Of a DNA stretch of 64,000 nucleotides, positions 23,944-36,365 are shown in pieces. Position numbers and translations under genes: made by a program. Source of the DNA: Chrysemys picta bellii (taxonomy: Eukaryota; Chordata; Testudines; Emydidae). Position 1 is the first letter of the stretch; each line of letters opens with the position of its first letter. The notes under the pieces are model-generated. The model made no database searches and was not told where the DNA came from. It was given only the letters and a program-made list of their open reading frames with translations. The DNA lies in NCBI RefSeq assembly GCF_011386835.1, contig NC_088800.1:25286572-25350571 (forward strand), written 5' to 3'.

Positions 23944-26650
23944 CCCCCAGGAAATCTCCAGACTTTGTCTACTAGGCTTTTCAAACATATCAGGGCACGT
24001 ATGCTTCCATAGCTATGTTACGCGCTTCCATAGCTATGTTATCGCATGATGAGTCTTTGCATAGCTGGCCTTCCCTCCTTCACCCCTCCCTTTTCTTTTA
24101 CGCTATTCTTCTCTGTCTGAAGTCTTATCAATGCAGTAAGCTGTGCATCAATAAACCCTAAAACCTATGTAGATAAGATACTGTGGATAGCGCATAAATG
24201 AAAGGATATTTAAGTAAGAAACAAAGAGTAAGAGAAGCAGCACTAAGTGGAATATGTAAATATCAGTGACTGCAGGAGTTCAGTAAAACAAGTTAGGAAG
24301 GGTAACACTGCCAAAATAACCAGGAGCTATATCTTTGAATCCTCATTTAAATACTTTTTCCCATCTGTAAAGCAGATATGTTTACTTCAGGAAGAAAGGG
24401 GTAGTTTTATGGGTGTTCTGCTATATCTGTATTCTTTTCAAAGCACAGCAAGTCAATATACTTTATCTGTTACTTGAGATAAAAAGCGACAAGATGATAG
24501 AAATCTTTAGCCCATTTAACTAAAATGGCGCGGGGGGGAAGAAGGGGAGAATCACAATTCCTTGTAGGAAAGAGAGTCACAGATTCCCCCTTTGCTCTCT
24601 TGGTAACTGTTCAATTATATCAGAAAGAATGATATCCTTGTTGCATTTTAAAACAACAGATAAGGTTTCGGGAAAGATTTAATACTATTTTTAATCTATC
24701 TACTTATTTAAAAACATAGCCGAATTCAAGATACCAAATTTATTTTACAGATGTCTGAACTGCATGACCCTAAACCTCTCAATCATTTCAGAGAAGAGAA
24801 ATCTGACTAAATCAATATACCAGCAGTAAAAGCAGCTGTGCTTTTTCGGAAAGCTGATAACTGTGTAGAAAGAACAAAAAAGATACAAAGAAAAAAGATG
24901 GTTTCAAATTAAATGTTGTTTCCTTTTAATCATAAAACAATTTATAACCAAAGCAATGGATTATGTTCCTGTATATAGTTCATGGTGTTTATAAAAGACT
25001 CCAGCATATAAATATCCTAGTCCCCAGCTGACCTTCCATACAACAAAAATCTCTCCAGGAGACTGCGAACACTTTTCAAGAATGAGTTCCAGGATGCTGG
25101 CAGATGACCGCTTCTTGAGGCATTTAAAATTCCATGTTTCCAGTAAGCTGCTAAGGGCTCTTCCCTTACACATCAATTGACTCAGCAGCACATGGACAGT
25201 GAGTGTGATCTAATAGAATGTGTGGTACCCAAAGGGCTGGAGATGTATTCCTCTCAGCTTACTGAACAACACTGCAGCAGCCTGACTTCAACCAGAATTT
25301 GTGTTCTAGGCAGAGGACATACAGACCCCTTCTGCTTTTGTATTTGAAACTAATAGAATAATCCCGTAAGAGAACTGAATACATTAACTTCAATGGGAGT
25401 TGAAGGTAAGTGGATGGGATTCAGTACCATCAGGCCTGCAACAAAAAATAAACACTGAGGGTAAAATTATGTTAGAGGTCAATAAAAAACTCTCGCATCC
25501 AGAACTTGCTTTATGTTTTAACATGAAACTTTATCTCGAAACAATTTAAAATTCATAAACTAGGGAGTGGGATAATTCCTTCCTCTTCCCATTTATTATC
25601 TTTTATTTTCTGTAGTAGTCCACTCATCCTTTGCTTTGTGGCTCTATTTATTAGTGAAGGGGGTTACTAGGCTTGTCTTTTCCTTCTAGAGTCCTGTTCA
25701 CAACTGGCTTTGTTCAGAAATCAAATACATTTGATGATTTTACTATAGTCCCTTGTGGACATTTGCCTGGAACACAGAACCTCCAAGGGATTCAACACAA
25801 CTGGGCAGCGTCTGTTCAGCAGAAGCCCAGAACCAAATTTCTAGAGTTGCTGCAGTGCTGGGGGACAGTACTAAAATGCACCAACACTTATGTGGAGCAA
25901 ATCCGCAAAGTGCCTGCCAGCTCTCTCTCACTGCCCACTCTGCCTGTCCCTTTTAAAGCAGTAAGAACAAAACAAAACAAAACAAAAAGGTAAACCGAAA
26001 CAAAGTTTGTGGATGTATTAGCTAGCAGGCCTGTTTTGATTATTAATTAATTAGGCCACTAGAATAGAAAAAACACTTTTGCAGGTAAAGTCAACATGAT
26101 ATATAATCTGGAAACCAACCTGGAAATGAGGTAGATGGTATATTTCTACCATAATGCACTGCAATGTGGAGGCAGCACTTTAGCTTCAGTGAAAGGAATG
26201 CAAGGAGAAACACATCACATTGTTCTCTAGTGATTTTCACTCATCCATAGTCAGAGTGGCAGTGTCATACTAAAATGGGGGCATCGCTGAGTTGCCTTGA
26301 TATACGGAAAAGCTACCATAACACCATGCGCCTTTCAGGAGAAAATTACTTGGCACTCTCTACACCAAGCTGAACATGTCCTACACAATCTGAAGCATGC
26401 CAAGGACATGGAGGCTTTATGAGGCGATCATGGCGGAGATTACCTGATGCACCCACTCTCTCTCCATTCTGTCATTTCACTAAGGACATGCTTTAAGTCC
26501 AAGGGGAAATGTATATTTATGATCCTTTGGACCTTGGCACAGGATGCCTTCTCCGAAATGCAACCTGACACAGGTATCTATATCTAGACTCAACACATTT
26601 GGCTCACTGGGTCTTCTTGGCCAAACTGTAGATTCTTCTGAAGCAGTTTC
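23944..26650 (-). other. intron 2 segment, nothing recognised
   Basis: AT-rich intronic sequence apart from the 22-bp tandem repeat, an AAAAC-type run at about 25967-25989, and a short palindrome-family remnant near 25383-25430 (AACTTCAATGGGAGTTGAAG). The open frame at 25673-25993 shows no known domain. Confidence 0.5.
24003..24046 (+). repeat. two-copy 22-bp tandem repeat
   Basis: GCTTCCATAGCTATGTTA occurs twice in direct succession, separated by CGC. Confidence 0.8.
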
Positions 26651-26689
26651 TGAAGTCTGGTTGGGTGACTCATGGGAGGGACACAAAGG

Positions 26690-27150
26690 GGGGCAACCAG
26701 CTTAAGGGGGGCATGTGACCTCCCTACCCCACCCCCAACCCGGGGGGCCCACGCTCTCTCCATCCCCTCCCCATCCCATGTTACTGGGGGGAGGGGGAGA
26801 GCACCACCACAGTGGTGAAAGGAGCAGAATGTGGGGCTGCCAGGCAACCCCACACCGGCAGCTCCTCCAGCACATGGCTGTGCCAGTACAGCCCCCAACC
26901 CCGCCCCACCCCCCCAGCCCTGTTCTCCGGCGGGGCTGTACAAACCCCAGAGACACAGCTGTGTGGAAGAGCTGGGGGCGGGGCTGAGAGTGGTACAGCT
27001 GCATCGGAGGAGCTGCCGGCACGGGGCCGCCCGGTGGACCCACATTTTGCTCCCTTCGCTGCTGAGGTTCCCTGCTGAATGTGCCCCACCCCAAGCATCT
27101 GGGGAGGGGGAAGTGACCCTTCTTGCCCCTCCCAGGCATCATCTTTCCTT
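26690..27150. repeat. GC-rich foldback repeat
   Basis: The left arm GGAGCAGAATGTGGGGCTGCC (26821-26841) pairs with the right arm CCACATTTTGCTCC near 27040-27053, and GCCGGCAGCTCCTCC-type blocks occur in both orientations (CCGGCAGCTCCTCC at 26856, GGAGGAGCTGCCGG at 27006). Overlapping open frames on both strands of up to 151 aa are due to high GC. No transposase, no clear target duplication. Confidence 0.5.
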
Positions 27151-27331
27151 CCGATCTTCATTCTTTTTCTGCATAGCCATTAAGAGAGCTTGTCTAACTA
27201 CTGGAGACAAACAGTTGTGAACTGCTAAGCTCCTTCTATAAAAGGAAGTGACATCACCCTAAAAAGCCTGTTTTAGATTGTCTCCATCTAATGGGGGACG
27301 AAGCAGGTCAGTGTGCCAGGCTGCCCCAGAA

Positions 27332-27746
27332 CAGTGGTTCTCAACCAGGGGTACATGTACATCCCTGGGGGTACCCAAAGGCCTTCCAGGGAGTACATCA
27401 AGTCAGCTAGGTATTTGCCTAGTTTTACAACAGGCTACATAAAAAGCACTAGCGAAGTCACTTCAAACTAAAATTTCATACAGACAATGACTTGTTTATA
27501 CTGCTCTATATACAATACACTGAAATGTAAGTACAATATTTATATTACAATTGATTTATTTTATAATTTTATGGTAAAAATGAGAAAGTAAGCAATGTTT
27601 CAGTAATCGTGTGCTGTGACACGTCTGTATTTTTAGGTCTGATTTTGTAAGCAAGTAGTTTTTAAGTGAGGTGAAACTTGGGGGTACACAAGACAAATCA
27701 GACTCCTGAAAGGGGTACAGTAGTCTGGAAAGGTTGAGAACCACTG
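27332..27746. mobile_element. hAT (Charlie-like) non-autonomous element
   Basis: 415 bp. Ends CAGTGGTTCTCAACC and GGTTGAGAACCACTG are exact 15-bp inverted repeats, the hAT hallmark. Flanks CCCCAGAA (27324-27331) and CCCTAGAA (27747-27754) are an 8-bp target duplication with one change. GGGGTACAnnnnnAnnnC blocks follow the ends at both sides. Confidence 0.88.
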
Positions 27747-28331
27747 CCCTAGAAGAACAAATAGTAAAAGATAACTCAAAAAGCAAAAAGTGAAACTTAC
27801 CTGTTATGGAATTTTCTTCTTAGATTAGAAGAGATTTAGCAATGTCTTAGTTAATTAAAAGCATGGCTTTCTCTGGAAGCAGCTACTTTTAAATTATATC
27901 AGATGCATACATTACTACAACCAAAACTTCTTGATAATAAATTTAATAAAATGAAATTCTGTTCACAGATTAAATTTCCTTTTCCTATATCCTTGCTTTT
28001 TCACTGAGAACTTTGAAATCAGGTATTTTTGCAAAGGAATAAAATATGTTACATTGGGATTGCTGGAACTTGAATAAACAAACAAGCTAATTTTCCATTT
28101 ATGTTAGAGTTATATATACACAAAAGGCTATCCTTCGGAAAGAGATTACTGATAAAAATACACAGTCAGAAAAAAACCGGCACCCATTTTATTCAGCTGT
28201 GTGAAGAGTCACAGGCGAAGTTCTTGCTATTCATGCTGAACAGTGAAATATATATTTTGCTAGTTTTTCCACTGTTCTTGGTCTTTCTGACTCTAGTGGT
28301 GGAGGTGGATATTGTACTGAGAAGACACTAA

Positions 28332-28583
28332 GGGTAGGTCTATACTTACCTCCGGGTCCGGCGGTAAGCAATCGATCTTCTGGGATCGATCCCAGAAGTG
28401 CTCGCCGTCGACACTGGTACTCCTGCTCGGCAAGAGGAGTACGCGGCATCGACGGGGGAGCCTGCCTGCCGCGTCTGGACCTGCAGTAAGTTCGAACTAA
28501 GGTACTTCGACTTCAGCTATGTTATTCACGTAGCTGAAGTTGCGTATCTTAGTTCGAAGTGGGGGGTTAGTGTGGACCAGGCC
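28332..28583. mobile_element. MITE with GTCTATACT/AGTGTGGACC ends
   Basis: Begins AAGGGTAGGTCTATACTTAC and ends AGTGTGGACCAGGCCTAA. Internal palindromes GATCTTCTGGGATCGATCCC and AGTTCGAACTAAGGTACTTC / TATCTTAGTTCGAAGT are visible. Flanked by CTAA-type bases. Non-coding. Confidence 0.65.
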
Positions 28584-28589
28584 TAAGAG

Positions 28590-31500
28590 CCAGATCCTAC
28601 AAGGGGGTGAGACCTCTTATGAGATCCTAAGCACTTTTGATGGGCATTCAGCACCTCGTAGGATGAGATTCTTAATCTGTGATGCCAGAAGGTTAAACCT
28701 GATTATAAAACATTTATGAACATTATTTTATTGCAGGTGAAGTTTTCCAAACATAGCAATGTAATAGGCCACTGTAGATTAACTCATCTAATTTCTCAGA
28801 GTGCTATTCCAAAAAGAAGTTGATGGCAAAGCAAAAACAAAAAGAAGTATAGCTGTCCCTTAATTCATTTCCTGAATTTCCCCCAATTCATTTATCGATT
28901 GTTATTATCAGCAGAAATGGACATAGAGGTTAAAATATAGGGACACTGCAAACACTGAGCTTATTCACAGCTACTACAGTAGATATTCTGCTCACTTGAA
29001 TCCTTGGACATGTTCCTGAAGTCCCTGCGGGAGGAGGGTAACAATTTATAAGTCTGTTCCAAGCACCTGAACATTACTATATATTGTATCCCATGTGCTT
29101 GAGGTGGATAGGAATAGGATACATTTATTTCAGTAGAACAGGAAATTGTATATTCATCCTTACTTACACACACAAGACAGTCTAGTTTTCAAGTTGAATC
29201 AATTTTAATATTCATTTGCTCTTCAGACTAAACTGAATCCAAATCCACTTCCAACCCCAGGAAAGCAACTGGTTGGGTGAGAGGGGAGCCTTGCCCTGCC
29301 TTCTCTTCAAAGTTTCAAGCCCTTAAAGGTATGGTCTCCAGATTCCTTCCCCAGCTGCCATTCATTCCCAGGACCATAGGTCTCTATATATGCACCTACT
29401 GGACTTTGCCAAACCCTCAAAGAACCAAGCCCGGTGGCGAGGTAGGCTGAGCATTGGGCACTACTGCCCTCAATGGTAGACTACCCCGTCACAATGATGG
29501 AACATTTTTAAAATTACTTTTATTTAGCATTTATTCTGAATTCCAATTACCCCCCTTCTTTCCTATTAAATCCCCAAGAGGGAATTTAGGAGCACGCATC
29601 AGTAACAAACTCAGCAGCTGACTATGTTAAATGGAAATATCAAAGAGTATGTTAACATTCAGTGTACCACTAGAGAATGTTTGCTATTTGTTAGTAAGAA
29701 ATAGCTCATTTTTCCAGCTATTGCTCAGACTTAATAAGTTGCCAGGATAAAGGCTGACAACAATTCTGTATCTTCCTAAAATGAGAGTGATGGATAAGGA
29801 TGAATTTTCTCTGACTTTACCAGTGTTAAGAGATGTTTGGACTTCAATATTTGGAACACCTAAGAGACACGGTTTCAAAGGAGGTTATTCTAGATAGTAT
29901 TGGAAAAAATGCCAGTCTCATGCAATTACCTTAGTATTACAATTAACTAATAGGGAGGTTAAATGAGACTGAATCAGGACTGATATTGCTGCATTGATTT
30001 GACATTATCAATAATTGATGTGGGGTATTTTTTAATCTGTTTATTTTAAGGATTTTTCCTGTTTCCTATTTTGAACTCTCAGCCAGTCAATTTATTATTT
30101 AAAAGGGAGATGAATCAGAATTATAGGCTCACCATTGAAAGTCTGAATTGATTTATATTATTTTGATGGCTTTGGAATGTATCTATAGAAGGGAATTCTG
30201 GCACTAGTTTTATTTTCCTGAGCTGTGTATTTAGTTATATTAAAAGCTACATTTCTGCATTCTTCTTCCTCAACATTTTTTCCAAGCCAGACTGTAGATT
30301 TTATTGAAGTGGGGATGGGTGGACTTGGGGACTGTATGTGCAATAGGAAATTTGGCATAAATGAGAGTTGTGTAAATAGATCAAGGGAAGGGTAGAGCCC
30401 AAGAAGTTTAAAACAGTTAATGGACTTTTTTCATTTTCCTTTCTTAGAGCCTGATCCAAAACTCATTGAAGTCAACTGGTGCTGGATCCTTTAAGATTAT
30501 ATTAGGTCTCTGGTCTGTTTTTACAGCGGACGACGTGTGTGTTGGGGTCAGAGTGCTCTGGTGTATATTTGGTTTTACAAATACCAGTAAAAAGAAATTT
30601 TAAAAACCAAAACAAAATTTATGTAAAGTTAGCCAATTGCTTAGTTCAACCTAAAATTCAAACCTATAAGCTAGAAAGGTGAAAAATAGGTTGTCCAAAC
30701 ACTTGGATAAATAAATAGCTGAATTACAAACCCTGTTTCAATAATGTGAAAGAGGCTTAAATACACATAATGAGCCAGATTTGATTATGAGCTTTTACAC
30801 TGTCACTACAAACATCCTGATCACACGTGCAGTGCATTCCTCAGACATGATTTTTCTCCAAGTTATATATAATTTCATTATCATCAGAGCTCAGAAGCTA
30901 TACAGTACATGTTTGAAAATCCAACAGTTAATAGCAGGTAGACTACCCCAGGAGCCAATTCCTTTGGAAACCCTAGTGCTGATGTTCCTTGCTTTCAACA
31001 ACATGGGTTTTTTTTTTTTAAATTTTGGGGGATATAAATCTGCCTTACTTATAGAGGTAATCACAGAAAGCTTTCATCAATAAATAGTGGGGGGATTCCA
31101 GATGTAGTAATGAGAAAGGATTCTGGCCATCTGCCCCTTCTTCTATCCTCAGTTCATCACCTTTGCCCTAGACCAACCTTCTCCAGGGCCTGGATCACTA
31201 AACTAAAGGCTGATCCGCTTCACAGAACTTACTGCAGTTCTGGCTTCCAATAAACTGTTAACCAACCACCTCTGGGAAACCCTATGCTCTGCTGAGTTTG
31301 AGACTCCATGGCACTCTAACAGAAATTTAACTTGTAACCCAAGTCAGTTAATGTCATCATACACTTAAAAAAAGTGAGGAAAGAGAGAGAGAGACTCAAA
31401 AAACTCCATTCTGTAGAGGCCCCAATGCATCTTCACCTGATCACTGTCTTTTAAACTGAAGCAATTTAGATTTGGATTTGAGACTGTCTCTCTTGTACAG

Positions 31501-31787
31501 CACCAAAAAAACAAAAATATTAACTGCTCTGTGACAAATCCTGTGTAACAGAGAGATGGTTGATTTAAAGATATGGAGGTAATAAATGAAAGATATCTAT
31601 TAAAGGTTCTCCTAGGATTACCCTTGGGTCAATATTACAGCCACAGTAAAACACAAAAAGCTTATGGAAAATAGGTTAACTCAAATAAGCCACTAAAGCA
31701 ACAGGTAGCAAAGTGAAATAGCTAAACTCCTGCAACTGGACTGATTTGTTTTCTAATTAATGTCAGCTTTAGATACAAACATTCACT
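28590..31787 (-). other. intron 2 segment, nothing recognised
   Basis: AT-rich sequence. A short palindromic remnant CAGATCCTACAAGG ... CCTCGTAGGATGAGAT spans 28594-28668. No open frame with a domain. Confidence 0.5.
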
Positions 31788-32058
31788 AAGGCCTGGTCTA
31801 CACTAGGAATTTACTTTAGTATAGTTATGTCTCTCAGGGGTGTAAAAAATCCAGGCACTCAAGAGACGTAGCTATGCCGACCTAACTCCTGGTGTGGACG
31901 AGTGCTGGATCAACAGAAGATTCTTCCATTGACCTAACTACTGCCTCGCAAGGAAGTGGATTACCTACACCAACAGGAGAAGCCTTCCCAACAGTGTAGG
32001 TAGTGTCTACACTGAAGCACTCCAGCAGCGCAGCTGCAGCATTTTAAGAGTAGCCCTA
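31788..32058. mobile_element. MITE of the GGTCTACACT family
   Basis: Begins AAGGCCTGGTCTACACTAGG and contains CTCAGGGGTGTAAAAAATCC, GACCTAACTCC and AGTGTCTACACTGAAGC. The same ordered blocks are at 38190-38442 and in the inner element near 7904-8189. The right end is shortened. Confidence 0.65.
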
Positions 32059-32589
32059 ACTGTCAAAAGACAGTTGCAGCTACATCTTATTGATCACTAA
32101 ACATGAGCACCTTACCCATAAGCTCTATGGAAACTTTTCTTTACATCTACATGTGCACACATTTTCATTTTCTGAAGTCTGGGCACCTAAAGTGAAGTGT
32201 GCTACATTCTATTTCCTCTCTTGTGCTGGAAATCTTGCCAAGAGATGGTCACAAAATTACTTATTCACATGGTAATTATGAAGATAGAAGACAGCTCATC
32301 ATCAATTTAGAAGAAACTGAGGTGAGGCTCAGAAAAGAAATCATCTTGTCAGAAAAAAACAGGCTTTGAGAAAGCAATGCAAAACAATTAACTTTTATAC
32401 ATTAAAAATATATTTGCAAAATAATGTCCAAAGATTATTTTCTGTTTTTAAAAATTTCCTATTCTAGGAATCAAAGATTTTACATAGAGCTTAATAGATA
32501 ACTTAACCAAGAGGTCAAGGCAGAGTAACTAAGTTTTGGTCTGCCTAGACTCCTCAAACTAACTGCTATTTTTCTGGTATCAAAGAATG

Positions 32590-34900
32590 CTACAATCCAA
32601 AGAAAATGCAACACAGAAGAGAAGAGGTCAACAACCTGAGCTCCCTAGAACAAAGGTTACCCCAGAGATATCAAGTGCCATCTCATTTTTCTTCTCCAAC
32701 ACTTTCAGGTCTCCCTGTTCCTTTCTTAAAGGCTCCTAATTCAGCAGCTGACAAATGATCACTCTGAAATCTCCATATGGGGAGGACACATGAAGACTTT
32801 GGTTATTATGAAGAGATGCTAAACCATAGTTAAGGTTGGAGCTAGCTTCTCATAATAAAAACAAATCTGACCACACACCCTCATCCCCACTAGCTTCTCA
32901 AAACTAAATTAATCCACCTGAAGTTTCATCGGTATGATCTTCTCTTTCTGAAAAAGTCTGAGGTAAACTGGACTGGGCATTTGGGGGGAAAAGGTAAGGA
33001 GAGGCACTCATGGTTTTGAATGTTTTTGGTAAGTATTTAGGCTCCTCATAAACTTCAAGATGGCTTGGCCTAAAAACTCCTAAACCTGTTTTTCTCAGGG
33101 ACTGGGCAGAAATTGAGAAGGCAAATTTCCTGGTTAAGAGGGAAAGCAGAGACCACCTTGGAAAGGAAACCAGGCCAAGTCAGAGAAAACTTTCTCCTTA
33201 CAAAAAAGTCACATGCAAAGATAGCACTTGGCGTGCAGGCCAATGTTATGGCCACATTCCAGGACAGAAGGGCAAGGAAAGGAAGGAGCTCAAAGGAGTC
33301 TATACAGAGGTAGTTCAGAAGACAGTTTCGACTCCAGGCAGGGATCAGAGCTTTGAAGGGTGGATAAGTAACCATCTTGGATAATCTGGATACTAGAAGG
33401 TGAGATTCAACTGATATTCCACACCCATCCACTGAGGACACAAGCCTGGATCCTAAAGGAATTAGCTGAGAGGCCTTGCTTGACTTCATCCTGGAGTAGC
33501 TCTAGAACGGAAGAGGATCTTGGCTTTCCTGGCCAGGTTCAGTAGATTTTACTCCAGGAGGAAAAGACCAAACAAATTCTGCAGGAGATATAAGAGGCCC
33601 CCGTTTTTCAGGAAAGGAGGAGTGTGTGTGTGTGTGAAATTCCTAGTCTAGGCAAGCGGATTCACTAATAAATCCCACTATGAGGGTGGAGAATGGGCCT
33701 TCAAGACAGGAGATCCTTTCTGGAAGGGAAAAACTGCTCCCCCTCTGGAGAGGCTAAGGAAGTCTGCAAACCCCATTCACCTTGGCAAGCCTGAGGCAGT
33801 GAGGATCAGGGAGTTACAATCCTGCTTGAAGATTAGAAGAAATGCATTCTGAGCCCAGGGCCTGGGGTCACAGTATCTGCTGCAGTACTTGTGAACATTT
33901 CAATTGCTGGTTCAGGCAAACTGATGGAAGGTCCTGGCCCAAATCCTGAAAACTACATGGAAGACTGTTTTCTAAAGCAAGGTGCCTGAATGAAGGTGTG
34001 ATTTAATGCAAGTGTGATTTAGGCAATCTGGTTGGAGATTGTGCTGATCAGAAACATGGAGAGCCTTGCGCACTTCCCAGGTTTTCTGCTCACTTGACCA
34101 GGATGATGGATCCAAAGAGAGTCCTGGAGAGAAAGATCTCTTCAAGGAGTTGGCTCTGATCAATCACCAACCATGGGGATTTCCTGGGAATAGCAGTCAG
34201 GGGAGGAGGCTACAGTTCCACTTCTGTGGAATAGACAGAAGAAAGCAAATACTGAAAGGTCCAGGCATGGAACTGAGCCCAGAGGACCAGACCCTGACAG
34301 GACACCAGGATTGCCAGTAAGGCTATCAACAACCAGGACTTTCTTGGTAGGGGAGGAGAAAGGATCCCATAATTCAGAAAGCCAGAAGGCCACAAGCAGC
34401 TGGCTGATTCACATCATGGCTCTCAGATGGCAGGTTTCCATGGATAAAAAGAGCAGTTCCTGCCTAAGACCATCCCTCCAAATTTGTGTCCATCAGATCT
34501 CCTGTATGATCTATCCCTCGAGGATGTAAGCACCCAGTTGAGTTCTACTTTTAGACCCACTCCCACCATTTTAACTGGAGCAGAACTGCTTGAATTAGTG
34601 AGAGTGTAGGTCATTCCCAACAGAACAGGCCTACAATGGAGGACAGGAAGGTCTTTTTCTGCTCATCCTCGCCAGTTCCATAAAAGAATTTTTGGCTTTC
34701 TTTTGCTCCATGGGGGGTTCTGGGATCTGAGGGACATGCAGATGGTGGTTCAGAGAGACTGTACCAGCTCCAACTGCTCCAGAGAGACGCAGGAGAATAA
34801 CTGGGAAAAGTCTGCTTACTTGTAGCAGTGGGAGGGACTAGGCATAAAAATTCCAGGCTCTGGATTGGTTGCCACCTGCTCAACTAGTATGCCCATTGCA
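32590..34900. other. long unclassified stretch, no gene supported
   Basis: About 2.3 kb, less AT-rich than its surroundings. Open frames appear on both strands (139 aa minus at 33070-33489; 84 aa plus at 34066-34320; 90 aa minus at 34611-34883) but none has a domain I recognise, and they overlap each other. It ends next to the MITE at 34911. It may be one old retroelement or non-coding transcript; I cannot tell. Confidence 0.3.
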
Positions 34901-34910
34901 CATACTAGTA

Positions 34911-35247
34911 CAGGGGTCGGCAACGTTTGGCACACGGCTCGCCAGGGTAAGCACCCTAGCAGGCCGGGCCAGTTTATTTACCTGCTGACGCGGCAGGTTC
35001 GGCCGATCGCGGCCCCCACTGGCTGCGGTTCGCCGTCCCGGGCCAATGGGGGCGGCGGGAAGCGGCGCGGGCGAGGGATGTGCTGGCCGTGGCTTCCCGC
35101 CGCTCCCATTGGCCCGGGACGGCAAACCGCAGCCAGTGGGAGCCGCGATCGGCCGAACCTGCCGCGTCAGCAGGTAAATAAACTGGCCCGGCCCGCTAGG
35201 GTGCCAGTGTGCCTGGCGAGCCGTGTGCCAAACGTTGCCAACTCCTG
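34911..35247. mobile_element. GC-rich foldback hAT-like MITE, copy 1, perfect target-site duplication
   Basis: Ends CAGGGGTCGGCAACGTTTGG and CCAAACGTTGCCAACTCCTG are inverted. The whole 337-bp element folds on itself: CCTGCTGACGCGGCAGGTTC at the left against GAACCTGCCGCGTCAGCAGG at the right is an exact inverted pair. TACTAGTA (34903-34910 and 35248-35255) is an exact 8-bp duplication. Open frames crossing it (34865-35329, 34880-35125) are artefacts. A second copy is at 53898-54208. Confidence 0.9.
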
Positions 35248-35255
35248 TACTAGTA

Positions 35256-36030
35256 GTAACTACATAATGGAAAAATCAATAGAGTTTGTAGTGTTTTTGA
35301 ACTCTGCAGAACCAGGTTATAACCTATAGGTACCATGTTTCTTGTGATGATTTCTCAATGCTGTAATGAATATCTGAATCTGATTCCTACCTGCACTGTC
35401 AGATGTTGTTTAGGGCATAAACAAAGCTCTGTTGTCCTTATGTATCCTGGGCTGCTCTCTGCATATCCACTATGTTGTTAAGTCCCATTAGTTTTCCCTC
35501 TCTGATTAGTGTTTTACGGAGAGATTGAACAGCATATCGAACACTGAGCATGTAAATAAAGACAACAAATATTGCCAGTACACACTTTCCCCTTTAGAAA
35601 AAACTGTGGACTTAAATAATTGGAATAAGTGTCTGTGAGGTGGAGGTTAATGTACAGATCCATTTTTTCCAGGTTCAGAAGACAAAGGCAATCATTTGAC
35701 CACAAGAGGAGTGTGCTCCCTCCCTTTCCCCAAACAGGAAGCAGGACTATTCAGTGTCATTTTTGCAGGACATTAAGAAAGTCAGCTTAGTAACAGAAAA
35801 TGTTTATAAAGTATAATGGTGGATGTAAATTAAGAACTAACTTAAGTGTTTGTAGCAGGGTTTTTCTTACTGGGGTTACATATTTAAAGTTTACGGCTGA
35901 TTTTAAAAAAATCATAATAGAAATAATAGAAAAGAGAAGATTACTGACTGGAGCGAGGGCATGAGGCGCAATTTTTAAAACTGCTTTGATGGGGCATAAT
36001 CCCCGGGCCAGGGAAGGGAGAGAAGCCTTT
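35256..36030 (-). other. intron 2 segment, nothing recognised
   Basis: Plain AT-rich sequence. Confidence 0.5.
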
Positions 36031-36039
36031 GAAGGGGAA

Positions 36040-36365
36040 AGTCCAACGAATAACCTAACTACAGACAAAGAATGGACAACTAACTAACTAAAAACAAGGA
36101 AAACTATGTACAGTGAAAAAAAGGGTAGAACGCAATACTTTTAGATGACTAAGAGCATGGAGGAACAGAGTTCCAACTCTGGCCATGTGGCGATAAAAGG
36201 GAACTGGAGCGGCGTTGACCCGCACAGCCTCTCAAAGCCTTGGACGCATCATGTGATTGACATACAAAGCGCGCAAGGGTCAACAGACGATGAACAGTTC
36301 CGGCCCCGGCACATGGTGCATATGAGCACCCCAGTTTGGAATCGACATAGGGACCAGAACTTGAA
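36040..36365 (+). repeat. dispersed repeat, copy B (same family as 2878-3080)
   Basis: Contains GAGTTCCAACTCTGGCCATG, GGGAACTGGAGCGGCG and TTGGAATCGACATAGGGACC followed by AGAACTTGAAG. The same ordered blocks occur at 2878-3080. An ACTAACTAACTAA stretch precedes it (36078-36091). Class unknown. Confidence 0.5.

Noticed and set aside
34865..35329. 154-codon open frame as a possible gene
   Set aside because: It runs across a palindromic MITE with an exact target-site duplication.
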